In this document: positions 42,314 to 51,914 of the stretch, one piece after another
Position numbering within the stretch: position 1 is the first letter of the stretch
Layout of the letters: every line of letters begins with the position of its first letter
Assembly (NCBI RefSeq): GCF_018687755.1
Contig: NZ_CP061305.1
Location: 248,001-312,000 of the forward strand
Direction: 5' to 3'
Source: Polynucleobacter sp. JS-Mosq-20-D10
GTDB taxonomy: Bacteria > Pseudomonadota > Gammaproteobacteria > Burkholderiales > Burkholderiaceae
Length of the DNA: 64,000 bases
The notes under the pieces: model-generated
What the model saw: only the letters and a program-made list of their open reading frames with translations
The model's database searches: none
What the model was told of the DNA's origin: nothing
Translations under genes and position numbers: made by a program

Positions 42314-44281
42314 TTATTCTGCTTTTAAGAGTGCGGGCACATTCTTGGCTGCCCATAAGGTGAAGTACTTTTGTAATTCAATCGATCCATATTCAGAGAT
42401 ATGCCCTTGATCGCGATTAAGGGGAAGGCCATTGGTGATATAAGAGCAGGTAGTATCGTTGCAGTACATGGCATTGGGATCAAAAAAGAGCGCCGATGGA
42501 TCTGCTGAAAGAATAACGTTTTTGATAGGCTCAAACTGTCTTTGAAGTTCCTCTAGTTTTTCGTGAGAAAAAGAGCAATCTTTTACTTGTTTTCGAAAGG
42601 GTGTGCTGTAACATTGCTTTGGATCAAAATTGGGTTGTATATGTGGTGTAAAAACTATCAATTGCACAGGATATGCTTTAAGTGCCAAGACTTCATTTCG
42701 CACGCCCTCGAGATAAGGCGGATTGATTTGATCTGCAAAGCCAGATAGGATGACAAACTGGATCGATTGGTGTTGAGCAATTAATTGATAAATAAAGGCG
42801 CGTTCGATCGATGGGCGCTTATAGGCACAGGGATGCTTGCCAACCGTATCAGGATCATCATCAGCAAGACCAACAGCGCAAGAGCCAATACTTAGGATGC
42901 TCTTCTGGCGAAAATTAGCATTGTTGATAAATCCAGGGTAGAGGTGATTGGCAAAACTGCTACCTAGGATAATGATAGAGGGCGGATTTTCTTTGTTTTG
43001 AATGCAAAACCACCAGCCATATTCTTTTGCCTCTAGAAAGGGGTGCTGATTTAAACAATTTTGATTTTGCTTGTATTTCCATTCGGCACCCACCAGTTGA
43101 TCGCGTACTGCTTCAGTAACCGTAATGTGATTGAGCTGCGCTCTATAAGGATAGCCTTTGCTCATGACAATATGTGTCCCAAGTAGTCCCAAAAAGGCTA
43201 GCCAGGCAATCAGCGCATAAACCTTTTTTGTGGAATGGCCGCCAAATCGTATAGGCTTTTCAACCAGAATATAGGTAAGCCATGAAAGCGCAATAGCTAG
43301 CACCATCAGCCAAAAACGCACATGTGAGCGTACTTCGCCAGCCTCAATCAGTTTGGCAAAGGCCAAAATGGGCCAGTGCCACAAATACAGGGGAAAGCTA
43401 ATTAGTCCAATCCACACCATCACTCGGTTCGAGAGTAAATAGCGATTGATCCAGGCTTTTTCACTGGCTCCAATTAGGCAGGCGGTGCCAAGGACAGGAA
43501 GTAGCGCCCACCATCCCGGGAAATGGGAGTGCTTATCAATAAATTTGCTGCCTAGCGCTATCAATAATAGGCCAAATATAGAAATACACTGCCTGGGGAG
43601 GACCTTGTTCTTGAAGAAATCACCCTTGTTATATAGCGTATACCAGGCTAGCATGGCGCCTACAAGGAGCTCCCAAAAGCGCGTTAAGGGGGAGTAAAAA
43701 TCAGCTACCGGGTCAGCGTTAAGTTCATAGAGATTTAGGGCAAATGAAAAAAGCGCTAGCGCAATGATTGCAATTGGCAGATTGACTTTGAATTTTGAAG
43801 CAAGCCACAGAATTAGGGGTGAAAATAAATAAAATTGTTCCTCAATACCAAGGCTCCAGAGGTGTAGCAAGGGCTTGAGCTCTGCAAGAGTATCAAAATA
43901 ACCACTCTCACTCCAGAGTACTATGTTGGAGATAAAGAGAGCTCCAGCTACGGTATGCTTGCCGAGTGACTGATATTCATCGGAGAGTAGTGCAAACCAC
44001 CCAAATATCAGACATGTAGATAGGACTGTTAATAAGGCAGGCAGAATCCGTTTAATACGTCTTATATAGAAGCGCCTAAAGCTAAAATTACCGAGTCCCA
44101 GATTAGTAAGGATGATGGTAGAAATAAGATATCCAGAGATGACGAAAAAAATATCAACCCCAATAAAGCCCCCAGGCATTGATTTAGGAAAAGCATGAAA
44201 AATCACAACCAGTAGAACGGCAATAGCCCTTAAGCCATCAATATCTTTACGGTAATGGTGGGCAGTGATTGGTAAACTCAT
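42314..44281 (-). CDS. acyltransferase-3/SGNH fused O-acyltransferase with tetranucleotide repeat at its start
   Basis: Predicted glycan O-acyltransferase, 655 residues, similar in plan to the one at 34880: KDIDGLRAIAVLLVVIFHAF, VDIFFVISGYLIS, PLLHLWSLGIEEQFYLFSP, SFPLYLWHWPILAFAKL in the membrane domain, and an SGNH C-terminus. The SGNH nucleophile motif reads GSSFANHLYPG where the paralogue has GDSHGGSIYPG, so the Asp and His are changed but Ser is kept; DQGHISEYGS retains the Asp/His pair. ATG at 44281 is fixed by the conserved N-terminus. A (TAAG)21 tract lies 3 bases upstream and leaves no ribosome site visible. Confidence 0.88.
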   Translation of the reverse strand: MSLPITAHHYRKDIDGLRAIAVLLVVIFHAFPKSMPGGFIGVDIFFVISGYLISTIILTNLGLGNFSFRRFYIRRIKRILPALLTVLSTCLIFGWFALLSDEYQSLGKHTVAGALFISNIVLWSESGYFDTLAELKPLLHLWSLGIEEQFYLFSPLILWLASKFKVNLPIAIIALALFSFALNLYELNADPVADFYSPLTRFWELLVGAMLAWYTLYNKGDFFKNKVLPRQCISIFGLLLIALGSKFIDKHSHFPGWWALLPVLGTACLIGASEKAWINRYLLSNRVMVWIGLISFPLYLWHWPILAFAKLIEAGEVRSHVRFWLMVLAIALSWLTYILVEKPIRFGGHSTKKVYALIAWLAFLGLLGTHIVMSKGYPYRAQLNHITVTEAVRDQLVGAEWKYKQNQNCLNQHPFLEAKEYGWWFCIQNKENPPSIIILGSSFANHLYPGFINNANFRQKSILSIGSCAVGLADDDPDTVGKHPCAYKRPSIERAFIYQLIAQHQSIQFVILSGFADQINPPYLEGVRNEVLALKAYPVQLIVFTPHIQPNFDPKQCYSTPFRKQVKDCSFSHEKLEELQRQFEPIKNVILSADPSALFFDPNAMYCNDTTCSYITNGLPLNRDQGHISEYGSIELQKYFTLWAAKNVPALLKAE

Positions 44282-44687
<406 letters not shown>

Positions 44688-45740
44688 ATGTCATCAGCTA
44701 ATAAAAAATTCAATCTTCGCTATACCTTTCTGAGGGAATATTTCCGATGGGTTGATAAATTAAGTAACTGGAATCTAAAAAGGCGCAAGACAGGACTTGC
44801 TAAGCGCCACCAAACTGGCCGAACTTTCCGTGCCGACATTCCAAATGTATATATTCACAACTATGGATATGAGTGGATCCACTTATCATCAATTCAAAAA
44901 TCATTCGAGTTTAATTGGGTAGATGATCCGGCAATTGCAGATGCTGTAGTTTTTATCACTATAGTTGATGAGGGTTTGAATCTAGAGAATAAAAATATCT
45001 TTATTTTTTATACCGAGCCTGAAGTCTATACGAAAGTTCATTTTAATAAACTCAGCCACAACTTCTTTAAAAAAAATCGCGTTACTGTAATAACTCATCA
45101 TCCAGACCCTGCTTACTTTTTAACACCAACGGGACCTTTTGAATTTATTAGGTCAATAATCTACACTCCATTTTTGCATGGCGCGATAGCACGGGACCTA
45201 AGCGCTATAGATGGGCGAAGTAGGAACAAAAAAGTATTTACCATCACTTCTGCTCTCTCAGGTATTGCGGGAAACGATAATAAAAAGAAATACATTGAAA
45301 AGCTGATCGAAAGAGGCTCTGAGTTAGATGTTTATGGGCGCTTTTCTCGCGCCGCATATTCTGTAAAAAATTACAGGGGTACTTGCGCATATAAGTACAA
45401 GTTACTAAGTAAGTACAGATACAATTTAATTTTAGAAAATTCACCAGATGAAGACTGGTATGTAACCGAAAAAATCTATGATGCATTGCTTTGTGGGTGT
45501 ATGCCCATATTTCATGGCAGTCGAAGGATTTACGAACTATTTCCGGCCAAATGGTTTTATCACTTACCTAGCTTTGAGGATCATGAGTTGGATAGATTGG
45601 AGGAATTTATAAAGACAGATGCCTACTTAATTGTTGCAAATAATAGGAAAGAGATCGCAGATTATATTGATAAAAACTTTTCTTTTTTTTCAGCAATCGA
45701 TAAAGTAGTAAATCATCGACTAGTTGAATTTACTATTTAA
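44688..45740 (+). CDS. GT10-like fucosyltransferase
   Basis: A 350-residue protein from ATG 44688 (TTG 44616 is an alternative). The C-terminal half has YNLILENSPDEDWYVTEKIYDALLCGCMPIFHGS (about residues 246-280), the donor-binding signature of alpha-1,3/1,4-fucosyltransferases (family GT10), which use GDP-fucose. Residues DVYGRFS and YSVKNYRG upstream also fit. This agrees with GDP-fucose or GDP-colitose production by manC-gmd-fcl-colD nearby. Acceptor unknown. Its 3' end overlaps the convergent FkbM-like gene by 4 bases. Confidence 0.78.
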   Translation: MSSANKKFNLRYTFLREYFRWVDKLSNWNLKRRKTGLAKRHQTGRTFRADIPNVYIHNYGYEWIHLSSIQKSFEFNWVDDPAIADAVVFITIVDEGLNLENKNIFIFYTEPEVYTKVHFNKLSHNFFKKNRVTVITHHPDPAYFLTPTGPFEFIRSIIYTPFLHGAIARDLSAIDGRSRNKKVFTITSALSGIAGNDNKKKYIEKLIERGSELDVYGRFSRAAYSVKNYRGTCAYKYKLLSKYRYNLILENSPDEDWYVTEKIYDALLCGCMPIFHGSRRIYELFPAKWFYHLPSFEDHELDRLEEFIKTDAYLIVANNRKEIADYIDKNFSFFSAIDKVVNHRLVEFTI

Positions 45741-46525
45741 TACCAGCACTTTGGCAGGGGAAAATCAGTTTTATTGGCAACATTTGACTTATCAAGTGGG
45801 TGCGGAAAATTTAAACTCCTTGTCCTTTGAGTGATTCTATCTTTTCTTAAGAAAGTAAATTCCATTACTGGTGGGACAGAAAAACCATTAGAAACTATGG
45901 GCTGATTGCAGTTATTCGGGTGAATGTGAACAACTTCAAAGCTATTAAGTAGTTTTGTAAAGGTTAGGTTTATTAATTCGAAGCCCATCGGATTGAATAA
46001 GTTTTCTAGGCCGTGAAATTCAATGACTAGGATTCTGAATTTATTTAATGTTTCCGTGGAGGTATCAAAAATAACAGAATATTCTGACTCTTCAATATCC
46101 ATCTGAAGCAATAAGTCGTCATTTGTTTGGGCTTTTAATTGAACCCAAGTGTCCAACGTCATAAATATTTCATTATTTTTTGGGCCAAGATATTTTTTTT
46201 CAAAATCAAAAAGAGGATTATCAACTGGCGGTTTATCGACGGAATAATCGGCAAGATAACATCTTATCCCTCTCTGTGTTAATTCGTTTTCAAAATCGGC
46301 TACTGTGGAGACGCCTGGTGAAAAACAAGCACCAATATTCTCAATATCATTTGGAATTAAATAACCCCCATCTGCTACCCCGCCAACCCTAACTAAATCA
46401 TGGTTGGTATTTATAGGTCTAACGGATTCAAGAAATTGAGCAATCTTATTATTATCTGTTACATCAGCTAGTAAAAGCTGCCTATCAAGCAATAGTTTTC
46501 TGATGCCGTTTCTTAGATGACCCAT
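45737..46525 (-). CDS. FkbM-family methyltransferase-like protein
   Basis: A 262-residue protein with DLVRVGGVADGGYLIPNDIENIGACFSPGVSTVADFENEL, a Gly-rich SAM-binding-like loop, LLLQMDIEESEYSVI and ILVIEFHGLE, features of FkbM-type methyltransferases and their relatives. The late motif VVHIHPNN resembles the family end. It may methylate a sugar of the surface glycan. It lies between convergent GT10 and a separate minus-strand gene, and a 277-base AT-rich gap follows upstream in which nothing is recognised. Confidence 0.6.
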   Translation of the reverse strand: MGHLRNGIRKLLLDRQLLLADVTDNNKIAQFLESVRPINTNHDLVRVGGVADGGYLIPNDIENIGACFSPGVSTVADFENELTQRGIRCYLADYSVDKPPVDNPLFDFEKKYLGPKNNEIFMTLDTWVQLKAQTNDDLLLQMDIEESEYSVIFDTSTETLNKFRILVIEFHGLENLFNPMGFELINLTFTKLLNSFEVVHIHPNNCNQPIVSNGFSVPPVMEFTFLRKDRITQRTRSLNFPHPLDKSNVANKTDFPLPKCWY

Positions 46526-46802
46526 GTTGCAGTTCTCGATTCTGATATTGGGTTGAGATAAAGATGCAATTTTAGCATGTGATTTTAATGAATATGGAGT
46601 AAGTGTAGGGTTGAATGAGGCTCTTCCAGTGTATGCAGATATTTTTCCTAAGTACCTTTGATGGCTATGAATTTAATATTGCGTAATATAGAAATTCATA
46701 GAAAATACGAGGTTAAATATGGATTTAATAATTAGTATTTGCAGAATTAATTGAACGATATATTAATAAATTATTTGCAATGATATTCAGCGAAGATTAT
46801 GG

Positions 46803-48521
46803 TTAATGCTCTAGCCAAAATGAGATTTGCCCACTTGAAAATGAGGGATTTAATTTGCTATAAATAAATTGCTTATGTCTTAAGTATTGCGATACACCCT
46901 TTGTGTGACCTCTAAATAGCATCATCCAGAGCTCCCCATTGCCAGAGGTGGTGATGATGAATTTCGATTTTGAAAGCAACAGGATGCTTGCATAAAAATT
47001 AATATAGTTGTGACTGCTTCGATAGTTGTTTTGCTCCGCATGCTCTACTAAAAAACAAGCACCTCCTAAGGCGTCGAAGATATATTGACGAAATTTACTC
47101 TCATCCGTTTGTACGGCAAATCTCAAATTTGGATGACTTGCTTTTAGGGCCAACGCTTTTCGAAGCATTTCTTCGTAGGATGGCTGGATCGTTTCCAATT
47201 CTTTATCAGTTCCGCGAAACCGAATCACACAGGTATTTTCTGGGTCAAAGTGAGAGCAATGGGCAAGATTATTCATTACATTTTTGATGATCGCTGTCGG
47301 TGAAAAATATTTTTTTATAAAAGGATTGACATCATTAAAGTTGAGGTTTGCATAACTAGAAAACTGCTGTTCATCAAGGCTGTTTGTTATATGCAGAGGG
47401 CGACCTGACCAGGTAATATGAATCTCATTATTTACAGCAAACAATTCAGAACTAACATCTTCATTTTCACTTTTATAATCAGAAAATTGCTCAGAGCTAT
47501 CCACCAAAAAAGGTGTTTTATGAAAATGGTTAAAGTGCTCCAGAATTTTTTCAAGACGGACCGTACAACAAGAAAATATTCCTGACCCCTCGGTAATTTT
47601 TATTATCCCCCTAGCCATGAGAATCTGATCAATCATAGATTTGAAGGGTTGCGCTTTAAAAACAGATTTGATAGCCGGTTTAAGGTAGCGATAAAATATT
47701 AATGGAATGCGTACTTTTAACAGGTATGGCTTGAGACGATCCCATTTTTCAAAACTGACATAATCAAATGGGGCAAGTTTTATTCTTGCAATCGTTGTAT
47801 GCATTAAATCAATATCCCCAATAAGGGAATGACCAAGTCGGTGCCAAGGTTGCTGGGATAACTCAATCTCATTAGGATAATGATGGGCAATAAAAGTACC
47901 TAGGGTTTCATACTCACTAAAACTATTAGGGATAGTAAAGTTAATGGCCTTTATAAGGGCCTCGCCCCATGGCTGACCAAATTTTTGTTCTATCGTTTGA
48001 CAGAATTGCCTAAACCAAAATACTTTTATTGGAAAACATTGTGCGATAAATGATTGCTCAACTACTTTAGATAAGCCCAATAGTTTATTAACGGTGTCAA
48101 AATATGGAACATGGAATTCACTGCCGAGATAGTAGTGAAGTTTTTGTCCGCCAGCATCAAACTGCAAAGGCTTTAATGGTACGGTGTCGCCATCCCAGAG
48201 TAAAATGACCGCATCGTCTGGCCTTGATTCAATCGCAGCCAGTTTAATAAATTGTTGAATGTACCAATTTGGGTTTGAGATCTTGAGGGAGGTTATTTGA
48301 GATATCTTAGCTTCAAAAGGCCGGGCATATTTGGATTGGGGTTCAATGAAATATTGAGCTGGGCTAATTTGTAGAAAATAGTCGACATCTTGATCAGGAA
48401 CGATTACTGTATATTTTTTTGCAGGAATCCTCCTCAAGAGTTGGCGGCTGGCTATCTTCCATATGTGCGCATCTTGGTAACAGCATAGAGATATAATTTC
48501 ATCAAATAGCATTAGTTGCAT
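46803..48521 (-). CDS. two-domain glycosyltransferase-like protein (DUF6492-like N-terminus, fucosyltransferase-like C-terminus)
   Basis: A 572-residue cytosolic protein. The N-terminal ~290 residues resemble DUF6492 proteins of polysaccharide loci: WYIQQFIKLAAIE, ILLWDGDTVPL (DxD-like, near residue 107) and FSEYETLGTFI. The C-terminal ~240 residues carry CVIRFRGTDKELE (near 434) and LRFAVQTDESKFRQYI, then FIITTSGNGELW, reminiscent of the HxRxTDK/sugar-binding motifs of GT23 and O-fucosyltransferase-like enzymes. Combination and roles are inference; N- and C-halves may be consecutive transferases. It diverges from the O-antigen ligase gene with 90 bases between. Confidence 0.5.
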   Translation of the reverse strand: MQLMLFDEIISLCCYQDAHIWKIASRQLLRRIPAKKYTVIVPDQDVDYFLQISPAQYFIEPQSKYARPFEAKISQITSLKISNPNWYIQQFIKLAAIESRPDDAVILLWDGDTVPLKPLQFDAGGQKLHYYLGSEFHVPYFDTVNKLLGLSKVVEQSFIAQCFPIKVFWFRQFCQTIEQKFGQPWGEALIKAINFTIPNSFSEYETLGTFIAHHYPNEIELSQQPWHRLGHSLIGDIDLMHTTIARIKLAPFDYVSFEKWDRLKPYLLKVRIPLIFYRYLKPAIKSVFKAQPFKSMIDQILMARGIIKITEGSGIFSCCTVRLEKILEHFNHFHKTPFLVDSSEQFSDYKSENEDVSSELFAVNNEIHITWSGRPLHITNSLDEQQFSSYANLNFNDVNPFIKKYFSPTAIIKNVMNNLAHCSHFDPENTCVIRFRGTDKELETIQPSYEEMLRKALALKASHPNLRFAVQTDESKFRQYIFDALGGACFLVEHAEQNNYRSSHNYINFYASILLLSKSKFIITTSGNGELWMMLFRGHTKGVSQYLRHKQFIYSKLNPSFSSGQISFWLEH

Positions 48522-48611
48522 GCCCTTAATAGTTTGTTTATGAGGTCATTATAAATGCGTTGCCTTTAGAACAATCGAATAATCCATAAATACTAGGTTT
48601 GGTTAGTAAAT

Positions 48612-50030
48612 ATGAAGCACTTTTTAGTAAAGCAGATCAATAGAGTTAATTTCAAAACCGCATTAGAGTTATTTATGCTGCTATCTCTATTGGTAGTTTG
48701 GATCGTTTGGCCCTTGCGCGGTACAATTGCTGCTCGTAATATTGCCTTGGTTTTAGGCGCCATTTCTTCGATTGCATGGCTGTGCATAGAGCGGCCAAAA
48801 TTTGTAATGATGGATCTGCTTCCTATAGGATTTTTATTATGTGTACCAGTGTGGCTGCTAAGCCTATATGTTTTTAATCCAATAGTTCCATATTTACAGT
48901 GGGATGACTTGCGAGGTACTTGGTTGCGGGTGGTTATTGAAATAATATTCGCTATTGGCCTTGGTAAACTATACCTTTCTCGAAAACAGTATCAAAAATT
49001 TTTTCTCTGGCTTTTATACATTTGGCCAGTAGTAATTTTATTGCTATTTATCAGTCAAGGAATATTTACCCATTCATGGTTTGGCGAGCAAATTTATATT
49101 TACGTATTTAAAAGTAAGGTTGCTGGAGTTTATTTTTTAATATGGTCATTAGTGCTGTGTTTTGCAATGGCTCATTGGGGTCTAATTAAGAAAATCCACT
49201 ACAAATCAGCCATATTTATATCAACGACCATCTCAAATATTACATTAGTAGTTTTATTTTTTATTTGTATTGTTGATTACTTTTCGCTACTCTCATTAAA
49301 TGGTTTTATAGTGATATTTTCTGGTTTAACCTTCTTTGTCTACTTGGTATTGCTGCACGGAAAACAACAACTTAGTGGTGGTCGATATTTTCCTGGGATA
49401 CGTTTTTTTATTTTGACAGGCTTCGTTGCTTTTGCGCTTACAGTTGTTACTTATGATATGAAGTATTCTAGTGGAAAGCTAGCCAACTTAGTCACTGATA
49501 TTAATTTCATTGTCAATGACGATACTACAGGCGCTTGGAAATATGGTGGCGGGGAATATCATGGCATTTATCCGCCGATAAATACTATAAGCAGTACACA
49601 AGTTAACAGCAGTACTTATGAGCGTGTTGCCTGGGGTCTTGCGGGGCTAAAATTCTTGAAATCTCACCCCTTTGGACTGGGGTATACGGGTCAGGCCTTT
49701 TCATACTACATGGCAAAAAATTATCCTGGATCAGTTGCAACCAAAACCCATAGTGGCTGGTTGGATTTTGCATTAGGGGCTGGATTGATTGGCCTTCTTT
49801 TTGTCTGGGCTGCAATGGGAGTTATATTTTGGCGCGCAATGATTGTTATAAAAGATGCAATAATTTTAGATCCAATGCCTATTTATATAGGCTGGTCTAT
49901 TAGCATCTTGATGCTCTTATGGTTTATAGCGGAGTTAAGCGATCGAGAATATATAGAGCATTTTACTTTTATGCTGACATTTTTTAGCATTTCTGTTGGC
50001 ATTCAAAAGCCTTTGGCTCAGAAGATGTGA
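48612..50030 (+). CDS. O-antigen ligase/polymerase family membrane protein (WaaL or Wzy)
   Basis: A 472-residue protein with about 11-12 hydrophobic segments, a large periplasmic loop (about residues 285-350) and SSTYERVAWGLAGLKFLKSHPFGLG followed by THSGWLDFALGAGLIGLLF, the pattern of the Wzy_C/O-antigen-ligase superfamily. It either ligates O-antigen to lipid A-core or polymerises repeat units; the sequence alone does not decide. It heads a forward run with the two-domain gene at 50098 and capD. Confidence 0.78.
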   Translation: MKHFLVKQINRVNFKTALELFMLLSLLVVWIVWPLRGTIAARNIALVLGAISSIAWLCIERPKFVMMDLLPIGFLLCVPVWLLSLYVFNPIVPYLQWDDLRGTWLRVVIEIIFAIGLGKLYLSRKQYQKFFLWLLYIWPVVILLLFISQGIFTHSWFGEQIYIYVFKSKVAGVYFLIWSLVLCFAMAHWGLIKKIHYKSAIFISTTISNITLVVLFFICIVDYFSLLSLNGFIVIFSGLTFFVYLVLLHGKQQLSGGRYFPGIRFFILTGFVAFALTVVTYDMKYSSGKLANLVTDINFIVNDDTTGAWKYGGGEYHGIYPPINTISSTQVNSSTYERVAWGLAGLKFLKSHPFGLGYTGQAFSYYMAKNYPGSVATKTHSGWLDFALGAGLIGLLFVWAAMGVIFWRAMIVIKDAIILDPMPIYIGWSISILMLLWFIAELSDREYIEHFTFMLTFFSISVGIQKPLAQKM

Positions 50031-50097
50031 ATGTTTTTATATTGCCCTGATTAAAGTCATGCTGTTTAAATTAATTAACTATATAAAGTAAATAATC

Positions 50098-51912
50098 TTG
50101 AAAAGATCTTTATCTATCATTTTCGTTCATAGCGGTGATGCTTCTCCCCCAATGTGCATGATAGATTCCGTTGCTATTGCATGCCAAATTGCTCCCAACA
50201 GCAATGTTCTTGTACTGGTTAACCAATCAAACATTTCGATACTTCAATATCAATTGCAAAGTCGTCATCATATTCAGCCACATAATTTAGAGTGGCTGTC
50301 GATCGAGTCATTGGGGGAAAAAGATTTATCCACCAAATTTTCTCTAAATGCAAAAGCTGATAAAGATTTTAGAAATGGATTTTGGCTGCAAACTGCCAAT
50401 CGTTTCATGTTGATTGCGGATTTGATGGCAGCCTTAAATCTTGAGAATTGCTTGCATCTTGAAAATGATAACGTACTATATTTTGATCCAAGCTCAAAAT
50501 TAGCATCTTTTAGGGCTCATGCGCGCTTTGCAATTCCATTTGATCGCTCTAGAGCTATTCCAGGAATTGTATGGTACAAGGATGCCAAAATAGCTCAAGA
50601 TTTAGCTCACTATATTCAGGATCGATCTGAAGTCCCAGATTTTGATGTTATCAGGCAGTTTTGTGATTCTGGACGGTTCGATGCCAAACCATTGCCAACA
50701 ATGAGTCCAGCATACGCAAAAGCTAAAAATTTATCTCTAAAAAATTATTGTGATGGATATGAGCAATTTGGTGGCATTTTTGATGCGGCTGCTATTGGGC
50801 AATATATTGGTGGTGTTGATCCCAGAAATATTGCTGGTGACTCCCGCTTCTTTATTAATGAAAGTTCGGATTTGGGTATAAATGAGTGCGAGATAATATG
50901 GAATTTTGAGGGAACAGCGCGTTATCTTAAGTTAGGTATACAAGGGGAATGTATCAATGTGCTTTCTCTTCATGCGCACAGCAAGGATTCTTTGGGTGTA
51001 TCTCCCTTTAATAGGGTTTGCATTGATGATGAAAATTGCATCATCACTGGTGAAATGTTGCAAGAGAAGGCAGAATTAACCATTACCTCAAGTGAGGTTA
51101 CTGCCTTTCACGGGAGTGAAAATATTCGAACAAATCATGTGCTAGAAATTCACAAAAAGGAAGTCGGTAAATTTTTTAGAAAAAAAATAATTAATGCTGC
51201 CCCAGATGAAAATTGGATTGAGATCTGCAAGAATGCTAAAACAATTTTTGTGTACACGCATTTATTGGATTACTTTAAAAAATACGTTTTAAAACGATTG
51301 AATGCACCATTTATACTGATTAGCCACAACTCTGATGATAGCGTCAGCATAGAGCATTTAGATATTCTGAACTATCCCTATTTAGATACATGGTACGCAC
51401 AAAATTGTGAGGTAGGTCATAAAAAAATAGCCGCTCTACCAATTGGTTTAACAAATAGGCAGTGGGGGGGGGAGAAAATTAGGCTGACAATCAAAGTGTC
51501 AAAACGTTATGACAAGACTAAGTTAGTTTATTCCAACTTTAGTCTTCGTACCCACCCCAGCAGGATTGCGTTAGCTAGCATTGCGTCTAAATTGGGCTTT
51601 ATAACAAAAAGTCAAAATTTGCCGTATGAGAATTATTTAGAGGAATTAGCGTCGCATCGGTTTTGCCTTTGTCCACGTGGAAATGGAATCGATACGCATC
51701 GCTTCTGGGAGGCGCAATATTTAAATACAATACCTATTATTATTAAGTCAGATTGGACTTCGGCATACTCAGGATTGCCGATTCTTATATTGAATGATTG
51801 GGATGAGCTTCAAAACATCAATCTATCTAAAGAATACATCCGAATATCATCTAGCTTTTTTTGCACAGACTCTCTTAAATTAGATTTTTATCCCATTGAA
51901 TTGTCGGCATAG
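50098..51912 (+). CDS. two-domain glycosyltransferase-like protein with exostosin-like C-terminus
   Basis: A 604-residue cytosolic protein; TTG start at 50098. The N-terminal ~300 residues have a glycosyltransferase-A-like layout with LENDNVLYFDP near residue 122 and a GGIFDAAAIGQYIGG stretch. The C-terminal ~240 residues have HRFCLCPRGNGIDTHRFWEA (near 518) then PIIIKSDWTSAYSGLPILIL, the arrangement of exostosin/GT47-like donor sites. I infer two transferases fused in one chain, but donor and acceptor are unknown. Ends 2 bases before capD. Confidence 0.55.
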   Translation: MKRSLSIIFVHSGDASPPMCMIDSVAIACQIAPNSNVLVLVNQSNISILQYQLQSRHHIQPHNLEWLSIESLGEKDLSTKFSLNAKADKDFRNGFWLQTANRFMLIADLMAALNLENCLHLENDNVLYFDPSSKLASFRAHARFAIPFDRSRAIPGIVWYKDAKIAQDLAHYIQDRSEVPDFDVIRQFCDSGRFDAKPLPTMSPAYAKAKNLSLKNYCDGYEQFGGIFDAAAIGQYIGGVDPRNIAGDSRFFINESSDLGINECEIIWNFEGTARYLKLGIQGECINVLSLHAHSKDSLGVSPFNRVCIDDENCIITGEMLQEKAELTITSSEVTAFHGSENIRTNHVLEIHKKEVGKFFRKKIINAAPDENWIEICKNAKTIFVYTHLLDYFKKYVLKRLNAPFILISHNSDDSVSIEHLDILNYPYLDTWYAQNCEVGHKKIAALPIGLTNRQWGGEKIRLTIKVSKRYDKTKLVYSNFSLRTHPSRIALASIASKLGFITKSQNLPYENYLEELASHRFCLCPRGNGIDTHRFWEAQYLNTIPIIIKSDWTSAYSGLPILILNDWDELQNINLSKEYIRISSSFFCTDSLKLDFYPIELSA

Positions 51913-51914
51913 CT

